A stretch of 64,000 nucleotides of DNA from Waltergamsia citrina (Eukaryota > Ascomycota > Sordariomycetes > Hypocreales > Bionectriaceae), in the NCBI GenBank assembly GCA_022814615.1, contig JAKLNE010000064.1:1-64000 (forward strand), written 5' to 3'. Positions within the stretch are counted from its first letter, which is position 1. Every line of letters starts with the position of its first letter. Shown piece by piece: positions 20,807 through 32,995 of the stretch. Made by a program: the position numbers and the translations under genes. Below the pieces are notes generated by a model, which was not told the origin of the DNA, searched no databases, and worked only from the letters and a program-made list of their open reading frames with translations.

Positions 20807-23156
20807 TCACAAGGCAAAATGAGATAATTCAATGCAAGAAGTGTCCCTTTCAACATCATCCAATGACTTGTCCCATCCCTCCCATCGCTCTATCTGGTCG
20901 CGAGATTTTGTAAACCACCATGCGAGCTCCTAGACATTGTCAGCGGTGTTCATAACACGTGCGAATTGCAATGAGGCTAGGGAAACTAACCGAATTTAAA
21001 TCACTCCATGTGAAGACACGGTCTGAAGGTGAGAGATTAAGCATCGTAGAGGCTACGATATCTTTCACGTAGGCATCCCCGTATTCGTTGGTCTCAGACA
21101 GGAAAAATGTCAGCGATCGCAGCTCGCCATTTTCGCTGTCGTATATGCTCGACATATCATCAACACGCTCAGGATCCCATTGACCTAATGTTTCAGCCAC
21201 CCCTTCATTATGCTCGATGCAGAGGCCAGTGCATCTATCATCTTCTCGTTGAATCTTGAGGGATTTAACATAGGAAAGAGTAGCTTTGGTCAAGAAAGCT
21301 GTGTTTTGGTGCGCCCTTAGAATATGGAGAGGGTCGACTGCAAACACATCCAGAGCCGGGATGGCTAAACTACTTTCTGTAAGATCGGCCTCTGTTTCGA
21401 GCGGGTCAACAACCACTCCGAGACTATTAAGTCTGTCGAATGTGGTCGTTGTGGGATCGAATATTAGTTGAGAAACAGAAGACGTCGTCTCACACTCAAA
21501 TGTAAAGATATGATGCATAGGCACGTGAAATATCATAAAGGTGCCGAAATATAGGGTGCGGCCTAATGTTGTTTTTACCTAATGTTCAATCATTAGAAGA
21601 CAGTTTATCATGAAGAGGCAAGTTGCACCTTACCAGTAGATAGGGACCCATTCCTGTAAAAGACTGACGTCCATCCCATTTCAGCCCCCTAATTACTAGC
21701 TGGATAAAAGCTATCTTCTCACCAGCTGCAAGGAACACAGTCACTGGCATACCCTTGGCAGAGGTACCCCAAAGCGGCCCAGTGTCATTGCCGGAACATC
21801 GTATCCGAACACATCCTCTGCCAGTACAGAACACAGTGAAGCTGTTGTCGGTCCCTTGACCTGGGTGTAGGTCTAGGTACTGTACAAAACGACCTCTGGG
21901 ATTGCCGAGTATAGAAGCGGTTGGCTCATCGATGTCGATCATCAAGGACCTTGATCTCTTGGAAGCAATAGCGTTCTCATCATCACAAAAAGGCTGATCT
22001 AGACGTCGGGTATTATTGAGTGTTTTGTCGGCATCCTTAAGCTCCAGCCGAACTAACTTGAAACCCTTTATGTTCTAGTTAGCACAGAACTCTTTAAAAT
22101 CAAAGTGGCTTAATCACCCACATCGTAGAAAGCTCGAAGCGTTCGTAAATCAGTTCCGCTGCGAATAGTTGTCCATTTTCGAAAACCGTTCCCTAACCAC
22201 TCAGATGTGTGCTCCTTATCGTAAACGACTCTAAGTCCGGTCATTCCGTAAGAGCCTAGCGAGTATTGAATTCCTAATATGGAGCGGCTTTCAATAATGA
22301 TTTCCTGATCAAAAGTAGTCAAGTCGCTTGTTCCGAGGCTGGAGAAGGTCAGCTCGCCAAGGATATCAATAAAGGCAACCCTGATCCGGTCGACTTCTGA
22401 GCAGGTTTCCAAGGGTCGCGAAGGTATCACAGCCTGGACTTTCGGAAGTGCCGAAATGTTGCAAGATTTCAATTTGCTGATTGCTCGTAAGCAATTAGAT
22501 AGCGATTGAAATAGCCCAGTCACGTAACCGCAGACTACTGCCTGCAATTCGCGCGGTAGCCGAGTCCTTATCTGCTCCACAAACAGGCCGAGGCTGGTTG
22601 AAATACAGACATCTTCGGGTAGCGTCTGAAGGCTACTACAAGGTCGACACGCTATGGATGCCATATCCGAGGTGACTATCGGTTGATAGCGACGGGCGAC
22701 ATAGCCTATACTTTGAAGCGACAGAGTTGGGATCTTCATCCGCACGAGCAAGAAGCAGGTCCGGTGGACAAAATTGATGGTATCAGAAGGATTACACGAC
22801 GAGCACGAAGTGCTATTGAAGCATATCTCGGCATCCTCCTGCTCCAGGTATTGACAGAGCAGAGCGCTGTTACTCCAGTTCACATCCAGCGCATCGTCTT
22901 GGAAAATGTAGAAATGTGCAGAGTTCTCATTAAACAGCAAGCGCTCAAAGCCTTATGGAATTAGCTAATTAGCATGTGACGAAGCTCAAAGAACGGATTA
23001 TTGAACACTTGGGAAGGGAAACTCACAGTACAGGACATCAATCGACCAACTCCCGATGTTCTCTTGGTCGCTGTCGAGGTGACAATTTTGAGATTCAAAT
23101 AGGATGGTCAGGCGACAAAGGACGCAGTACGGCTCAACTCTGATGTGTCGCTTCAT
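20807..23156 (-). CDS. paralogue of the neighbouring F-box/DUF7600-like protein, 5' end uncertain
   Basis: A minus-strand chain of exons shares its layout with the next gene: an N-terminal C-x-x-C exon (RVEPYCVLCRLTIL), a large middle exon (about 22940-22110, ending GMTGLRVVYDKEHTSEWLG), an exon about 21945-21590, another about 21536-20990, and a last exon about 20930-20807 beginning near ELAWWFTKSRDQ. The block TGLCIEHNEGVAETLGQW lines up with SGFCIEYDNGMNNAIVGQW in the neighbour, so the two are diverged tandem copies. A clear F-box is not visible; LPRELQAVVCGYV near 22530 may be its decayed remnant. I used the ATG at 23156. Open frame continues upstream to about 23310 without an ATG, so the true start may differ. 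The function is unknown; related fungal proteins carry a domain I believe is called DUF7600. Confidence 0.6.
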
Positions 23157-23411
23157 GGCAAATTTTACGGGGAGTTCGCTTGCGATGGCGGTCTTGATTT
23201 CTGACTCTGTCAATTCTTGGGGAGGCCACCGCCCCTTTCGTGGGGTCAGCCCCGCTAATAGGGCGGCGATAGCATCGTCTGATAGCACGATAAATGGATT
23301 ATATCGGAATCACCCTAAGGACAGCCCTTGGTTGTATGGAGCTTTATAGCTACTCAGAACAGATATATCATAGTACGATTAATGGATGCAAGTTGCTAGG
23401 AAATTACATCC

Positions 23412-26400
23412 CTAGCTCTTCCTCTCATTACTATTGTCGATTCTAGAAAGGTACACAGGTCCAAGGTCAGAGACAACGAATCCCGAGCCTTCGGACTTCT
23501 GACGTGTCACTACCTCAATCCCAACAGCACGATCTATTATTTCACCACCACTGTTTCGTTCTGGAAACTTGTGGATCGCGATATCTGCACGAACCAAGGA
23601 GAGAAGATCACTGCTTGGTTCATGCGTTTCTGGAATCAATTGATAACAGGACACAGATGTAATATCTGCAACATCCTGAGGTCCGGCCTGAAACTCCCTA
23701 TTATGAGTCGTGTGTATCTGCAAATAAGGAAGACATTTTAGTTAGCTTTAGAATCTAAAAGAAGAAGAAAAAACAGATTTGCTAGGCGTTATTTTGAATA
23801 CGTACTTCTAGTCCGATGAGCTCATCAATAGAATAGACCATTAAATGTGATAGCTTCTCCTCCGTGGACCAGATATTGAAGTTGTGACAAACTTCAGTGT
23901 CGATGCCGTGACGAACGATGATGTTCTCTTCGTAGCGGAACCATAGGCCAACAAGTTGATCTTCTTCGCCAAGAAACGCTTGGATAGAAAGTAAATGGGC
24001 TACATTGCCAAATCGGTCCAACTCCTCAAAGAAAAAGGTTTGGCGATAGCGATGATACCTCATAGCGGCTCTAGTAGCGTTGCGCTCCTGTGACAACGAC
24101 GGCTCGACAGCATCATCTATAGCATCGAATTCAACTCGTGTACTCTCATAATCCAGGCTGTGAGGCTGTAGCGTAGGATTCGTATGACGATTCACAAGTT
24201 TTCTATTACCTAACACCGGGGTTGCCTTCATCCGAACCTGAATATCATCCATGGACGAATCGAAAGCCCAAGAAACGCTCGCCTATCAAGTGGTTAGCGG
24301 GGTCGACACCGGAAAGAGTGTCATCAAATAGGTATTACCAATTCTTCGTAAGGATTTGCTCGATGAGAGACTTTCGTGAAGCCTGAAAAATTTTCGAATC
24401 GAACGTCGAAGGATCGCCTTGCCGATGTTTCGAATTTCAGACCGATGATCCTGCCAAACCATTCTATAGAATTGGAAAAGTGGACATCAGTCGTACACCA
24501 AAACGATACAAGGACCAGCTTCTCCCCCTTTCTTAGAGTGAGACAGCTGACTTCCTGTATCCATTGTCCCACAATAGCATTATTCATTCCATTATCGTAC
24601 TCGATGCAAAATCCGCTAACGTGATGTTCACTTCGTGCCCGAGGCTCGCAACCCGCGGATATTCGGATACGGCGTGCCCCTTCTAAGGAGGCAGTCGTGA
24701 AGCATGCGCCTTCCCTCCTCAACATCCAAGGAGCAGATATCGTTAGTTCTGTTGATCTCAAGGGAGGTTTGAGTGCCGCAGCAACTCTTCTAAGTTTTGA
24801 AACAGATGTGGCAAGAACCGGAGTAGCAACGCTTCGGCATTCTACACTTTCGATGAACCACCAAGGAGCCTAGAATTCGAAAGGTTACATATATCTCTCT
24901 GAATTACTAGATAGAGATTCAGACTTACTGAAACACGCAAAATAATTGAGACAATTCTTTCCTGGCCAATAGACGGCTGCATAAATTGCTCCATGTGTGT
25001 CTCTGTTCTGCGTTCTTGTCTGTCACCGCCAAAGGCTCCAAATACAAATCGCCGGCCGAAGTTAGTACGTATCTAAATCATTAGCTTTGGAATTAGAGAA
25101 TCTTCTTCCACTTGCATACCTCAATATCTTGGATTCGGTTGTCTTGTGACGTGTGACCAGCTGCTTTCAGCGCCCCAAAATGCGTTACATATTCTCCTTT
25201 TGATCCATTTATTAAGAAGGATTGTTCAACACAATGAACCAAATTCCCTTCGTCTTGTATAGCAGTCCGCTGGCCATATAGGTTTTCTCGTCCGTCTAGG
25301 TATGTGAGCAAGAGCCCAAAGAAACCACCTGCGCCGTGAAGCAAAGCCGTAACACGACAGAGCGATGAGAGTCCCGAATCGTCTGGAGATCCTAGGGAGA
25401 TGTGTATGTGGACGGGAAAATTAGACTCAGCAGGCGGCGGATTAACGGTGACATCAGGAGGAGGAAGTTGTGGGTTCCACACTAGACTTCGAACATTCTG
25501 ACAGCAGCGTTCAGTGACAGTCTTCTCCACAATCTGGAGCGAGACTGCTTTAAATATCTGTACAGTTTGTGGTTAGATATGGACAATAGATGAGTTGGAA
25601 TCAAGTTCTTCTAACATCAAAAGTGAGGACAAGTCCAGCAATACCATTCTGGCTTCTCAATTGTGACACTCCCATAAGGCTTTTACAATTGTGTGCGTCT
25701 CCAATTAATTGCTTGGAAGATGTGCCATCCGTCCTGTCAACATGAAAACGCAGCGCATGAATCCCAGAGCACGAAATGAACGAGTGAATTTCGGTAAGGG
25801 TGTCTCCAGGACCTATCAAGACAGTCTGTAGCTTTTGAGGATCGATGGTTCCGATTTCTTGAAGGCTTTGCTGCTCCAGGTTAAGCGACCGAATATGTAC
25901 ACGAACTCCGGAGATATAAGTACCAGACGATAGCGTGAGGACACAAAAGGACAGGGCAGTATGATTTGCTTCTCCTCCCAATTTAAGTCGGTATTGGGCT
26001 TCACCGTGTCGGACACCGCATTTCAGCACGGATTTGTTCTTCTCACCTACTTCAGGGTTGGGAGGTAAGCTGGGACAGAGGATCTTTTGACCGAGCGACG
26101 AGAAGGAATTGACAATCTGTAGATTTTCTCCGAGGTCTTCTCTCTGGTGCTCACTGGTGAAGCTCAGAAGCATGTTTAGTACGATGAACATATCATCAAT
26201 ACAGTTCCAGATTCGCTTCCGATTCTGGAAACCGAAGGCTCTCCGCCCCCGCCGAAGGTGGTCCTTGCATTGTTGATAAAATTGTGCCCAATTCACTTGC
26301 AAACGCTCAGTCTTACATATTGGATGAGCAAGAACGAATCCCATATCCTGGTTATGGTTAAATCGAGAGGCCCAGAAGCTCTGGGGAAGACGACTTCGGC

Positions 26401-27198
26401 AAGCAACGACAGCGAGACGTCGAGAGCTTAAGCGAGCAGTGCAGACGTCTTGAGATGAGAGATGTCCCAAAACCTGCCATAACATTTCCAGAGGGAGCTT
26501 TGTGAAAGGATCCGATTCATCTGAAGCTGAATCTGGTTGTATCCAACACTCACAAGATTCTTTCACCAAACACCTATTTATTCCATCTGCAAGCTCTTTG
26601 CGATCCTGCGGTACAAGCGTGCTACTCGGATCAGCCTCCAGAAGACTTTCTCCATCCATGGTTTCCCGAAGGTCAATAGCCCCATGATACCGATTCTCAG
26701 GTATTAAAGCATTTTCAACAGTCCACTGCGTCGAGTTCAAGATGCGGAAGAGCCAGAGGCCGATACGTTGCACGTCGTTGGCCGAACGCACAACGGCATT
26801 GAGACGAGACAAGAGCAACTGCCAGCAAAACTCATGGAAAACAAAATATTTGACCCCTTCTTCTTGGCGCGTCACCTTATATTGTTTCAAACCTCGGTTC
26901 GAGGCATAGGCAGTGTAGCTCTCCTCGTAAGCAGATGGTGCGATGAGCCGCCGAGCATGGAAGTAACCAAGGCCCGTCACCTGCACCCCCTCGCCGTCGC
27001 CAAGAGGTTGCGGCCCGTGTACTACACAGATGCGTTTCCATTAGAGGGACCAGAAATAGCAAAGTAAGAATAAGAATTAAATTGATCCATACCTAAGCGA
27101 CCTTCAGTCGACCAAGGCCTTGGCGTCGCGGGCGGCGGGATACGGCGATACGGGGTGAAGATGCCGCCGCACAGCGAGCAGAACGGGCCAACAGCCAT
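23412..27198 (-). CDS. F-box protein with large C-terminal lectin-like/DUF7600-type region
   Basis: Exon 1 (27198-27093) starts MAVGPFCSLCGGIF with a C-x-x-C pair. It joins 27021-25616, then 25557-25120, then further minus-strand exons to a stop at 23412. The first three exons keep frame exactly. The F-box is at about 26515-26385: DPFTKLPLEMLWQVLGHLSS followed by QDVCTARLSSRRLA. The N-terminal VTGLGYFHARRLIAP and downstream repeats of the type FCIEYDNGM...VGQW are shared with the adjacent paralogue. F-box proteins usually bind Skp1 in SCF ubiquitin ligases and present targets through the C-terminal region; the target here is unknown. The tandem paralogue ends only about 255 bases beyond this gene's stop. 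The total is roughly 1,100 residues; I did not resolve every junction between 25120 and 23412. Confidence 0.7.
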
Positions 27199-28554
27199 TT
27201 GCGACCAGGGAGGGCAGCGCCAAATTGATTACCCGCGCCGAGGTCACAGAATGAAAAGACTCGCAATGCTCTCATCTGTTTAGTGTATTAGAGGCAGAGT
27301 GGTCGTACCTTAGCGGGTAGATTTAGCATTCGCAAGGAGAGTAAGGACGGGTCAAGGATGAGTTCACTGCTGAACATCAATTGACAAGGCATTAGCGTGA
27401 AGAAAGTGTGGGTTGCTCCACCGTCTGCCTGTCTTCAAGTTGAGCGTTGGCGCTTGAACTTGAACAGTCCAGGGGTTGAGGGAACCATTCTACTTTAAAG
27501 AGCACATGCCAATTAAGAGTACACGGATCTAGACGCCTAATCAGAAAGAGAAATTTTGGGAGTATTGTAGAATAATCATTAGGAAAAAGGAAATAAGTTG
27601 TGTTTCTCGGTTGTAACTATAGCCTAAAGATTCGACTAGGCGTGACTTAGTTTCGTAGGCGGCAGTTTCAGTACTTTTACAGCATTAGCCCGGTAAATCC
27701 TTTGACAACCTTCGCCCCCATACCCTCTCTGCCGACATAATTGTTCACATTATGAACGCATTCCTTGAAACTAAGCTGTAGGAACTCTGTCCGAAACACA
27801 ACCCTACCTTTGCTAATGATATCAGCAAACTTGATGACTTCCGGAGCATGATATTTGGGGTACCAGTCGCTTGTATCAATAATTGCGTTCATATGCTTCC
27901 GAACAATTGACAGTCCCCACATTCCAAGGCCGCCCAATACGCCTCAGAATGACTTCTAAGTTGGGCAATCTGAGAGCAATCATAACAATGTGCGGGACTA
28001 GGCGCCCGACCTCACTTGCGCAGGCGAACCCAGTGTGTCCAAACTGGGTGAAGAACGGAACATCAACCGGTCGGCTTTTGCCCCGTTGGGATAAGGTAGA
28101 TCACAGGACAACAAATGGATTCGTGCGATTGTCATTATGACTGGCAGTATCTGCATTTCTAAAGACACTGGTACTTGATGTATCTGAAGATTACACCCTT
28201 TTGCAGTGTCACTTTCTCTTTAACACTGATTGCCTGTCGCTCAATTAGTATATGAAAGAAAGCGACTCCACATCATGCCGACAACTACTCCGACAAACCC
28301 CTACGATAAACCAATCATACGCCGGCCTTTGATTTATGTGTCCGACTCCGGCGCAAGAGACCCTGCAAAGGCTTCGGGCTACTCGGAGTAATGTGGAGGC
28401 GAGCCCATGTTTCTTGATAGCGCCGCCAACTGAACCCTCCCGCCTTTTCTAAGTTCTATCTCAAAGAAATTCTGCCACATGAATGCTCGCTTTAGTTGAT
28501 GAGCTTAGGCATCGCCCTCGGTAATTTTACTAAAGGTGGAGTTCATCACAGACT
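27199..28554. other. divergent intergenic region between F-box gene and Zn2Cys6 gene
   Basis: About 1.36 kb between two divergent start codons. It contains the decayed minus-strand reading frame listed separately (27677-28110). The rest shows no gene. Confidence 0.5.
27677..28110 (-). pseudogene. possible remnant of a zinc-type alcohol dehydrogenase
   Basis: An 87-codon minus-strand frame opens GGLGMWGLSIVRKH, which looks like a Rossmann glycine-rich start, and ends ISKGRVVFRTEFLQLSFKE. That resembles the C-terminal end of zinc-type alcohol dehydrogenases. The next upstream coding-like stretch (VDVPFFTQFGHTGFACASEVGR) is in a different frame, so the gene would be frameshifted, and the middle of the domain is missing. 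The identification rests on weak motif resemblance only, and it could be chance sequence. Confidence 0.3.
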
Positions 28555-30899
28555 ATGAACGTCAGACATGCGGCATGTGAGCCATGCCGGCGGTCTAAGC
28601 TTGCTTGCGGCCATGAGCAGCCGACCTGTAAACGTTGCGGCGACAGAGGCCAAGCCATAAGTTGTGTTTACAGGCCACGGCCCTTTAGAAGACGGCATCG
28701 GTGCTCTTCAGACAAAGAGTAGGTCCGCACTTTTGTCAATCTTAGGAAATGTAAATCTGCTCATCCTCCGATAGATCATCCTACAGGAAACCAGTACGTG
28801 GAGACGACTCTGTCTCCTCAGTCTCTCCAGGGAAGAGTACTTGTGGCCCTAATGAAGCTGCTCTATCATCATCAGTAAAGGAGCATAGATATCCAAATCC
28901 CGGGTACCTTGGGATATCCAGTCATTCGACCTTGTTCAACCATGTATCTTCAGCCACCGAGGCGAATTCAGCCTCACTACCTTCCGATAACACCAGCTCC
29001 GCAACCCTTGGTTCCACATTAGGGTTATTGGAAGACCAAGCAATTTTGAACCAAGCAATGCAGGTACTAGACAGGCTAGAGCGTCTGGGTGTCTCAAGAA
29101 TTATGCCTTTGGTTCAATCTTGGCTGGCCAGAGGCGTTAATCTGCCTTTGGCCGGGCCCTTCGTCGTATGTTGCTTACACTCTGTGGAACAGTGGAGTAG
29201 TTTACTGGGGCCGACTTCTCATACCAGCTTAAGGATCGGAGCAACTGACAAGTCGGGATTCAGCAGCTTCTTAGTTGCTTGTGCGAGAACTCTCACAGCT
29301 AACACTCAGCAAGCTATTATTACAGAACGTTCCATGAGTACCCAAGACTATATGGCTCGTATACTTGGCGAGAACTTGAGATGGGAAGTCCTGGGAATAT
29401 TTTTCACTGCTGCTTCGAGAGCTGCATACGATACTACCCAGTTCCCTGGCCTCTATGTGACAAACGAGCAGCGCCAAAGGCTTATTCGAACCCTAACTTA
29501 CGTTAGTGATTGCTGCTTAGAGATATGTCTTAAATTTGACAGCCTCAACGAACTACAACTCGTGCTGCAATACGAAAATTTAATCGCACACTCGCAAGTC
29601 AAGGGCGATCAGAGTTGGCCTTCCCATCTAAGATTCTATAGGCGCTTTCTTGATCTCGTGGCTAACGTTTCATTAAGGCTACTCCTGCTGGAGAAGGATG
29701 GGAGATCTAGCTAGCTCTTTATTTGCTCTGGGCTATCACGAACGGACCGACGGCATGTCTCTCGATGCACCTCCTTTTATCATTGATCTCCGGAAAGCGT
29801 GTGTTGCCCGGATTTATTCCGCCGATAAAAATCTGGCCATCTTTCTTGGAAGACCCCCGCGTATAGTAAAGGAGTACTGTCACCTTGTTCTCCCGAGTGA
29901 GGAAGACAGTCTATGGGGTGGTTTTCTCCACTCGTCAACAGCCGAACTATTTACTGGGTCAACAGTACAGCTTCTCGAAAGCAGTCAGAATGGTCCGCGT
30001 ATTGACTACATAGCTGATACGCGTTGTTCAGCTTTGTTTGCTCTGCTGAAGGAAGAAGTGTTGCAACTGCTCCACAAGCAACATATATCAGACACCATAG
30101 GCAACATAAGGTGAATCTGCCTCTATATATTTACGCTTGAGATATCACTCTGACATCTACTTGTCAGTGAACTTCGTTCTCGAGCTGTTAAACAGTGGGA
30201 AGACCTCCCAGAAAATTATCGACTTACAACAAGCCTGAGAGAATGCCAGCGTAGCCCATTCGAACGCGATTTCCTGGCCGGTATGAGACTCGACTATCTT
30301 CATGTTCATCTTCTTCTTGGTCTTGTCTCCCAAAAGCAAGCCTTTGAACCTGATGATCACCTCTTGACGGTGGCAAATGAAATGCTATCTCTCATAGTAG
30401 ACGTAGTAATTCTACGTGACCAACTGGTTAACTCTGGAACTTGTCTGGTCTGGAAGGTATCTAGAAATTGCCATGGACGCTTTCAAAGAAATTTCCGCTA
30501 ATTATCTTCAAGGTAGCGCAATATGGACTGCCAGCCGCAGGTATTATCTCCGTAGCACTTCTCAGGCCAGCTACAATGGAGGTTACGCGGAGGAATAGAT
30601 CCAAAATGATACAGAATTTGAGTGTTCTAGTAGCAGAGGTTGCAACAGGGGCCTGGAAACAAGAAGGAGAGCCTAACTTTGCTCTATTTACTCGAGCAAC
30701 TCGGACGATCCAAACACTCTTGGACTCGCTCCTGGCTCCAGAACCACCCGAGCCCCATGGTACGACCTTCGAACCCGCTGATTGCCAGGACCCGTATACC
30801 TTTTCACAATACTACGAGTTTGAGATGGACTTTTGGACTAATCTTGCCGAGCACCCCACTTTGCTGGGAGAATTAAACGATTGCTTCGGAACTAATTAG
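28555..30899 (+). CDS. Zn(II)2Cys6 transcription factor
   Basis: Five exons: 28555-28718, 28775-29613, 29678-30110, 30168-30456 and 30513-30899. They close in frame to 703 residues. The zinc cluster is at the extreme N-terminus: ACEPCRRSKLACGHEQPTC followed by KRCGDRGQAISC. The basic tail PRPFRRRHR follows. After a Ser-rich linker comes the fungal-specific middle region; GDQSYSCWRRMGDLASSLF and ALGYHERTD are characteristic of that domain. Splicing at 29613/29678 is needed to restore it. The factor should bind DNA in the nucleus. It faces the pyruvate-decarboxylase-like gene tail to tail (337 bases between stops) and is divergent from the F-box gene. Targets cannot be read from the sequence. 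Confidence 0.88.
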
Positions 30900-31234
30900 G
30901 CTTGTTTGTAAAAACTGCTTTGAGAGATCAAAACATGCAGCTTTACACTTTTCTTAGATGTAATATACGATCTAAACATCTTCAAGTGAGGATATTCTAG
31001 AAGAGAAAGCAATGGGTCTGGATTTTACTGAATAAACCTGAAGCTTCTTGTACACGCTCGCATTTTCTTGATCCGCTTTTTACTTACGTCTAGCTAGTAC
31101 TCGCCATAAAACTCTACTTTCTCTAAGACTAAATAATGAGGTCTAAAATTCTTCTTCATCTACTATCGTCAGTAAAGGATTATTTATAACTGATTTTATC
31201 AACCTGCAGGACAAGTCACATAATTTGTTACCTC
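30900..31234. other. convergent 3' region
   Basis: AT-leaning spacer between two converging stop codons. It holds the 3' untranslated regions of both genes and no other feature. Confidence 0.5.
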
Positions 31235-32995
31235 TTAAGCATGACCTCGATTCTTTTCGATAACGAATTGGACAAAAGAGCTGAGTGAATGAGGAACATC
31301 GGCGGTATCCATCATGACTTCGATCATATTAAGACCCTTTCCTTCCAATAACTCCGGGCGTTCAAGAGCTGCACGAAGCTCACCCCAATCATTTGTAGCA
31401 AACGTCCGAACCGGGTAGGATAAGTCATCCTTCGGAGCACCGAAGTAACTTGGTGCTTCTAAGTTTCTCCAAGCCTGTACATCGTTATATTCCTCATCAA
31501 AGCCATGAATAATCCGCTCGACCGTATAACCTTTGTTATTTATAACAAAAATGGTAACATCCAGCCTATTCCGAATCATGTCACTGATTGACTGGGCAGT
31601 CATCTGAAGACTTCCCTCCCCCTCGAATAGAATGGTACGGCCGTGTCTTCGCGTTCCCTCTTGGATCATCTCACGCTGGGCTAAAGAGGCCCCCTGCGCA
31701 GCGGCAAGCATATAACCAATGGAAAGCCAGATAGTTGAGTTGATGATGGACGTGTCATCAGGAAGAAGTATGCTTTGGCCGCCATAGGAGGCCGTGCCAG
31801 TTTCGGTCAAGACGATGTCACCTTCGCGAAGAAAGCTCGAGATCAACAGCCAGAAAGAATACTGATCAATGATGGACTCATCTGATGGACGTGGGAGTGC
31901 AGCCACAGTGGATTTCGGCGAGGGAACCTTTGCCGGATATGGCTCCGGGGCAGGCAATTGTTCTGATCTCAAAGCAAGCAGTAGCTTTCGAAGGACTTGT
32001 TTGATGCAAATTTTTTCATCTTGAGAATCGAAGCCTTGCATATGAACATTGTCCTTCTCAAAGTTTACCGCAACATCTGAGTTAGGTATCATAGTGAACC
32101 CAAATGTGTTGGTATCGGAATTGAGAGGCCCGAAGCGAAGCACGAGGTCTCGACTTTCAGCCCACATTTGATGTGCTGGTACCCCTGCGGATCCAAAGTG
32201 AACGCCGTGGAAATTTGGCAAATGCTCACTGACGATGCTTTTTCCACCAGAGCTGGTAAGCACGGGAATACCGGTAGCCCTCGCCAGTTCATTGATTTCT
32301 GCCTTCACTCCATACCGAGCGGTAAAGGTGTCCACGAGAATCAAAGGCTTTTTGCTACGTTTCATACGCATGACAAGCGCATCAATAAATCTATCCTCGT
32401 AGTTCTCATTGCGGCCGGACACCGAAAAGTCCAAGGGTTTTCCGGGCTTGGGAACAGCGACCTTGACCATATCTGATGGTATCTCAATGTACACGGGCCG
32501 GCTCTGCTTAATGCACGCTTCTAAAGTCGCGTCAATCAGTGCCGGCACAGTATTTGCCTCTGTCAGATTCGCCTGAGCAACAGTGATACGTTTAAACATA
32601 TCGGCAAATACCCTGAAATTACCATCCCCAAGAGAATGGTGTAGGCATGCACCAGCTTGCTGTCCTTTAGTCGGCGGAGTTCCCACAACATGCACCACCG
32701 GCACCCTCTCAGCATAGGCTCCGCCGATGGCATTAATAGCAGAGAGCTCTCCTACCCCAAAGGAGGTAACAAGGGCGCCAATTCCCTTAATTCTAGCATA
32801 GCCATCAGCAGCGTAGCCTGAGTTCAGTTCGTTTGCGTTGCCAACCCAATTGATCCCCAACGGCTTGATATAATCTAAGACCGTAAGATTATAGTCTCCA
32901 GGAACTCCATGAACAGACCGAAGCCCAAGCTCTTCCAGGCGAGTCCAGAGATATTTAGCGAGATCCATTGTTGGCGACATTGTCGTTTCGTGCAT
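31235..32995 (-). CDS. pyruvate decarboxylase-like ThDP enzyme
   Basis: A single 586-residue reading frame from the ATG at 32995. Family marks in order are the activating glutamate in WVGNANELNSGYAADGYAR, the catalytic double histidine CLHHSLGDG, the middle Rossmann-like domain, and the diphosphate-binding motif GEGSLQMTAQ followed by INNKGYTVE. Pyruvate decarboxylases decarboxylate pyruvate to acetaldehyde with thiamine diphosphate and magnesium in the cytosol. The standard cofactor motif is GDG...NN, where the Asp binds the metal; here it is Glu, and NNDG is NNKG. The length and all other motifs are normal, so the gene looks intact. It could be a divergent PDC or an indolepyruvate/phenylpyruvate decarboxylase. 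Codons upstream of 32995 stay open but have no ATG. Confidence 0.88.
   Translation of the reverse strand: MHETTMSPTMDLAKYLWTRLEELGLRSVHGVPGDYNLTVLDYIKPLGINWVGNANELNSGYAADGYARIKGIGALVTSFGVGELSAINAIGGAYAERVPVVHVVGTPPTKGQQAGACLHHSLGDGNFRVFADMFKRITVAQANLTEANTVPALIDATLEACIKQSRPVYIEIPSDMVKVAVPKPGKPLDFSVSGRNENYEDRFIDALVMRMKRSKKPLILVDTFTARYGVKAEINELARATGIPVLTSSGGKSIVSEHLPNFHGVHFGSAGVPAHQMWAESRDLVLRFGPLNSDTNTFGFTMIPNSDVAVNFEKDNVHMQGFDSQDEKICIKQVLRKLLLALRSEQLPAPEPYPAKVPSPKSTVAALPRPSDESIIDQYSFWLLISSFLREGDIVLTETGTASYGGQSILLPDDTSIINSTIWLSIGYMLAAAQGASLAQREMIQEGTRRHGRTILFEGEGSLQMTAQSISDMIRNRLDVTIFVINNKGYTVERIIHGFDEEYNDVQAWRNLEAPSYFGAPKDDLSYPVRTFATNDWGELRAALERPELLEGKGLNMIEVMMDTADVPHSLSSFVQFVIEKNRGHA

Noticed and set aside
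20412..20810. 132-codon minus-strand frame after the second P450
   Set aside because: It overlaps the stop of the minus-strand paralogue in a different register and matches no family; no splice-supported extension.
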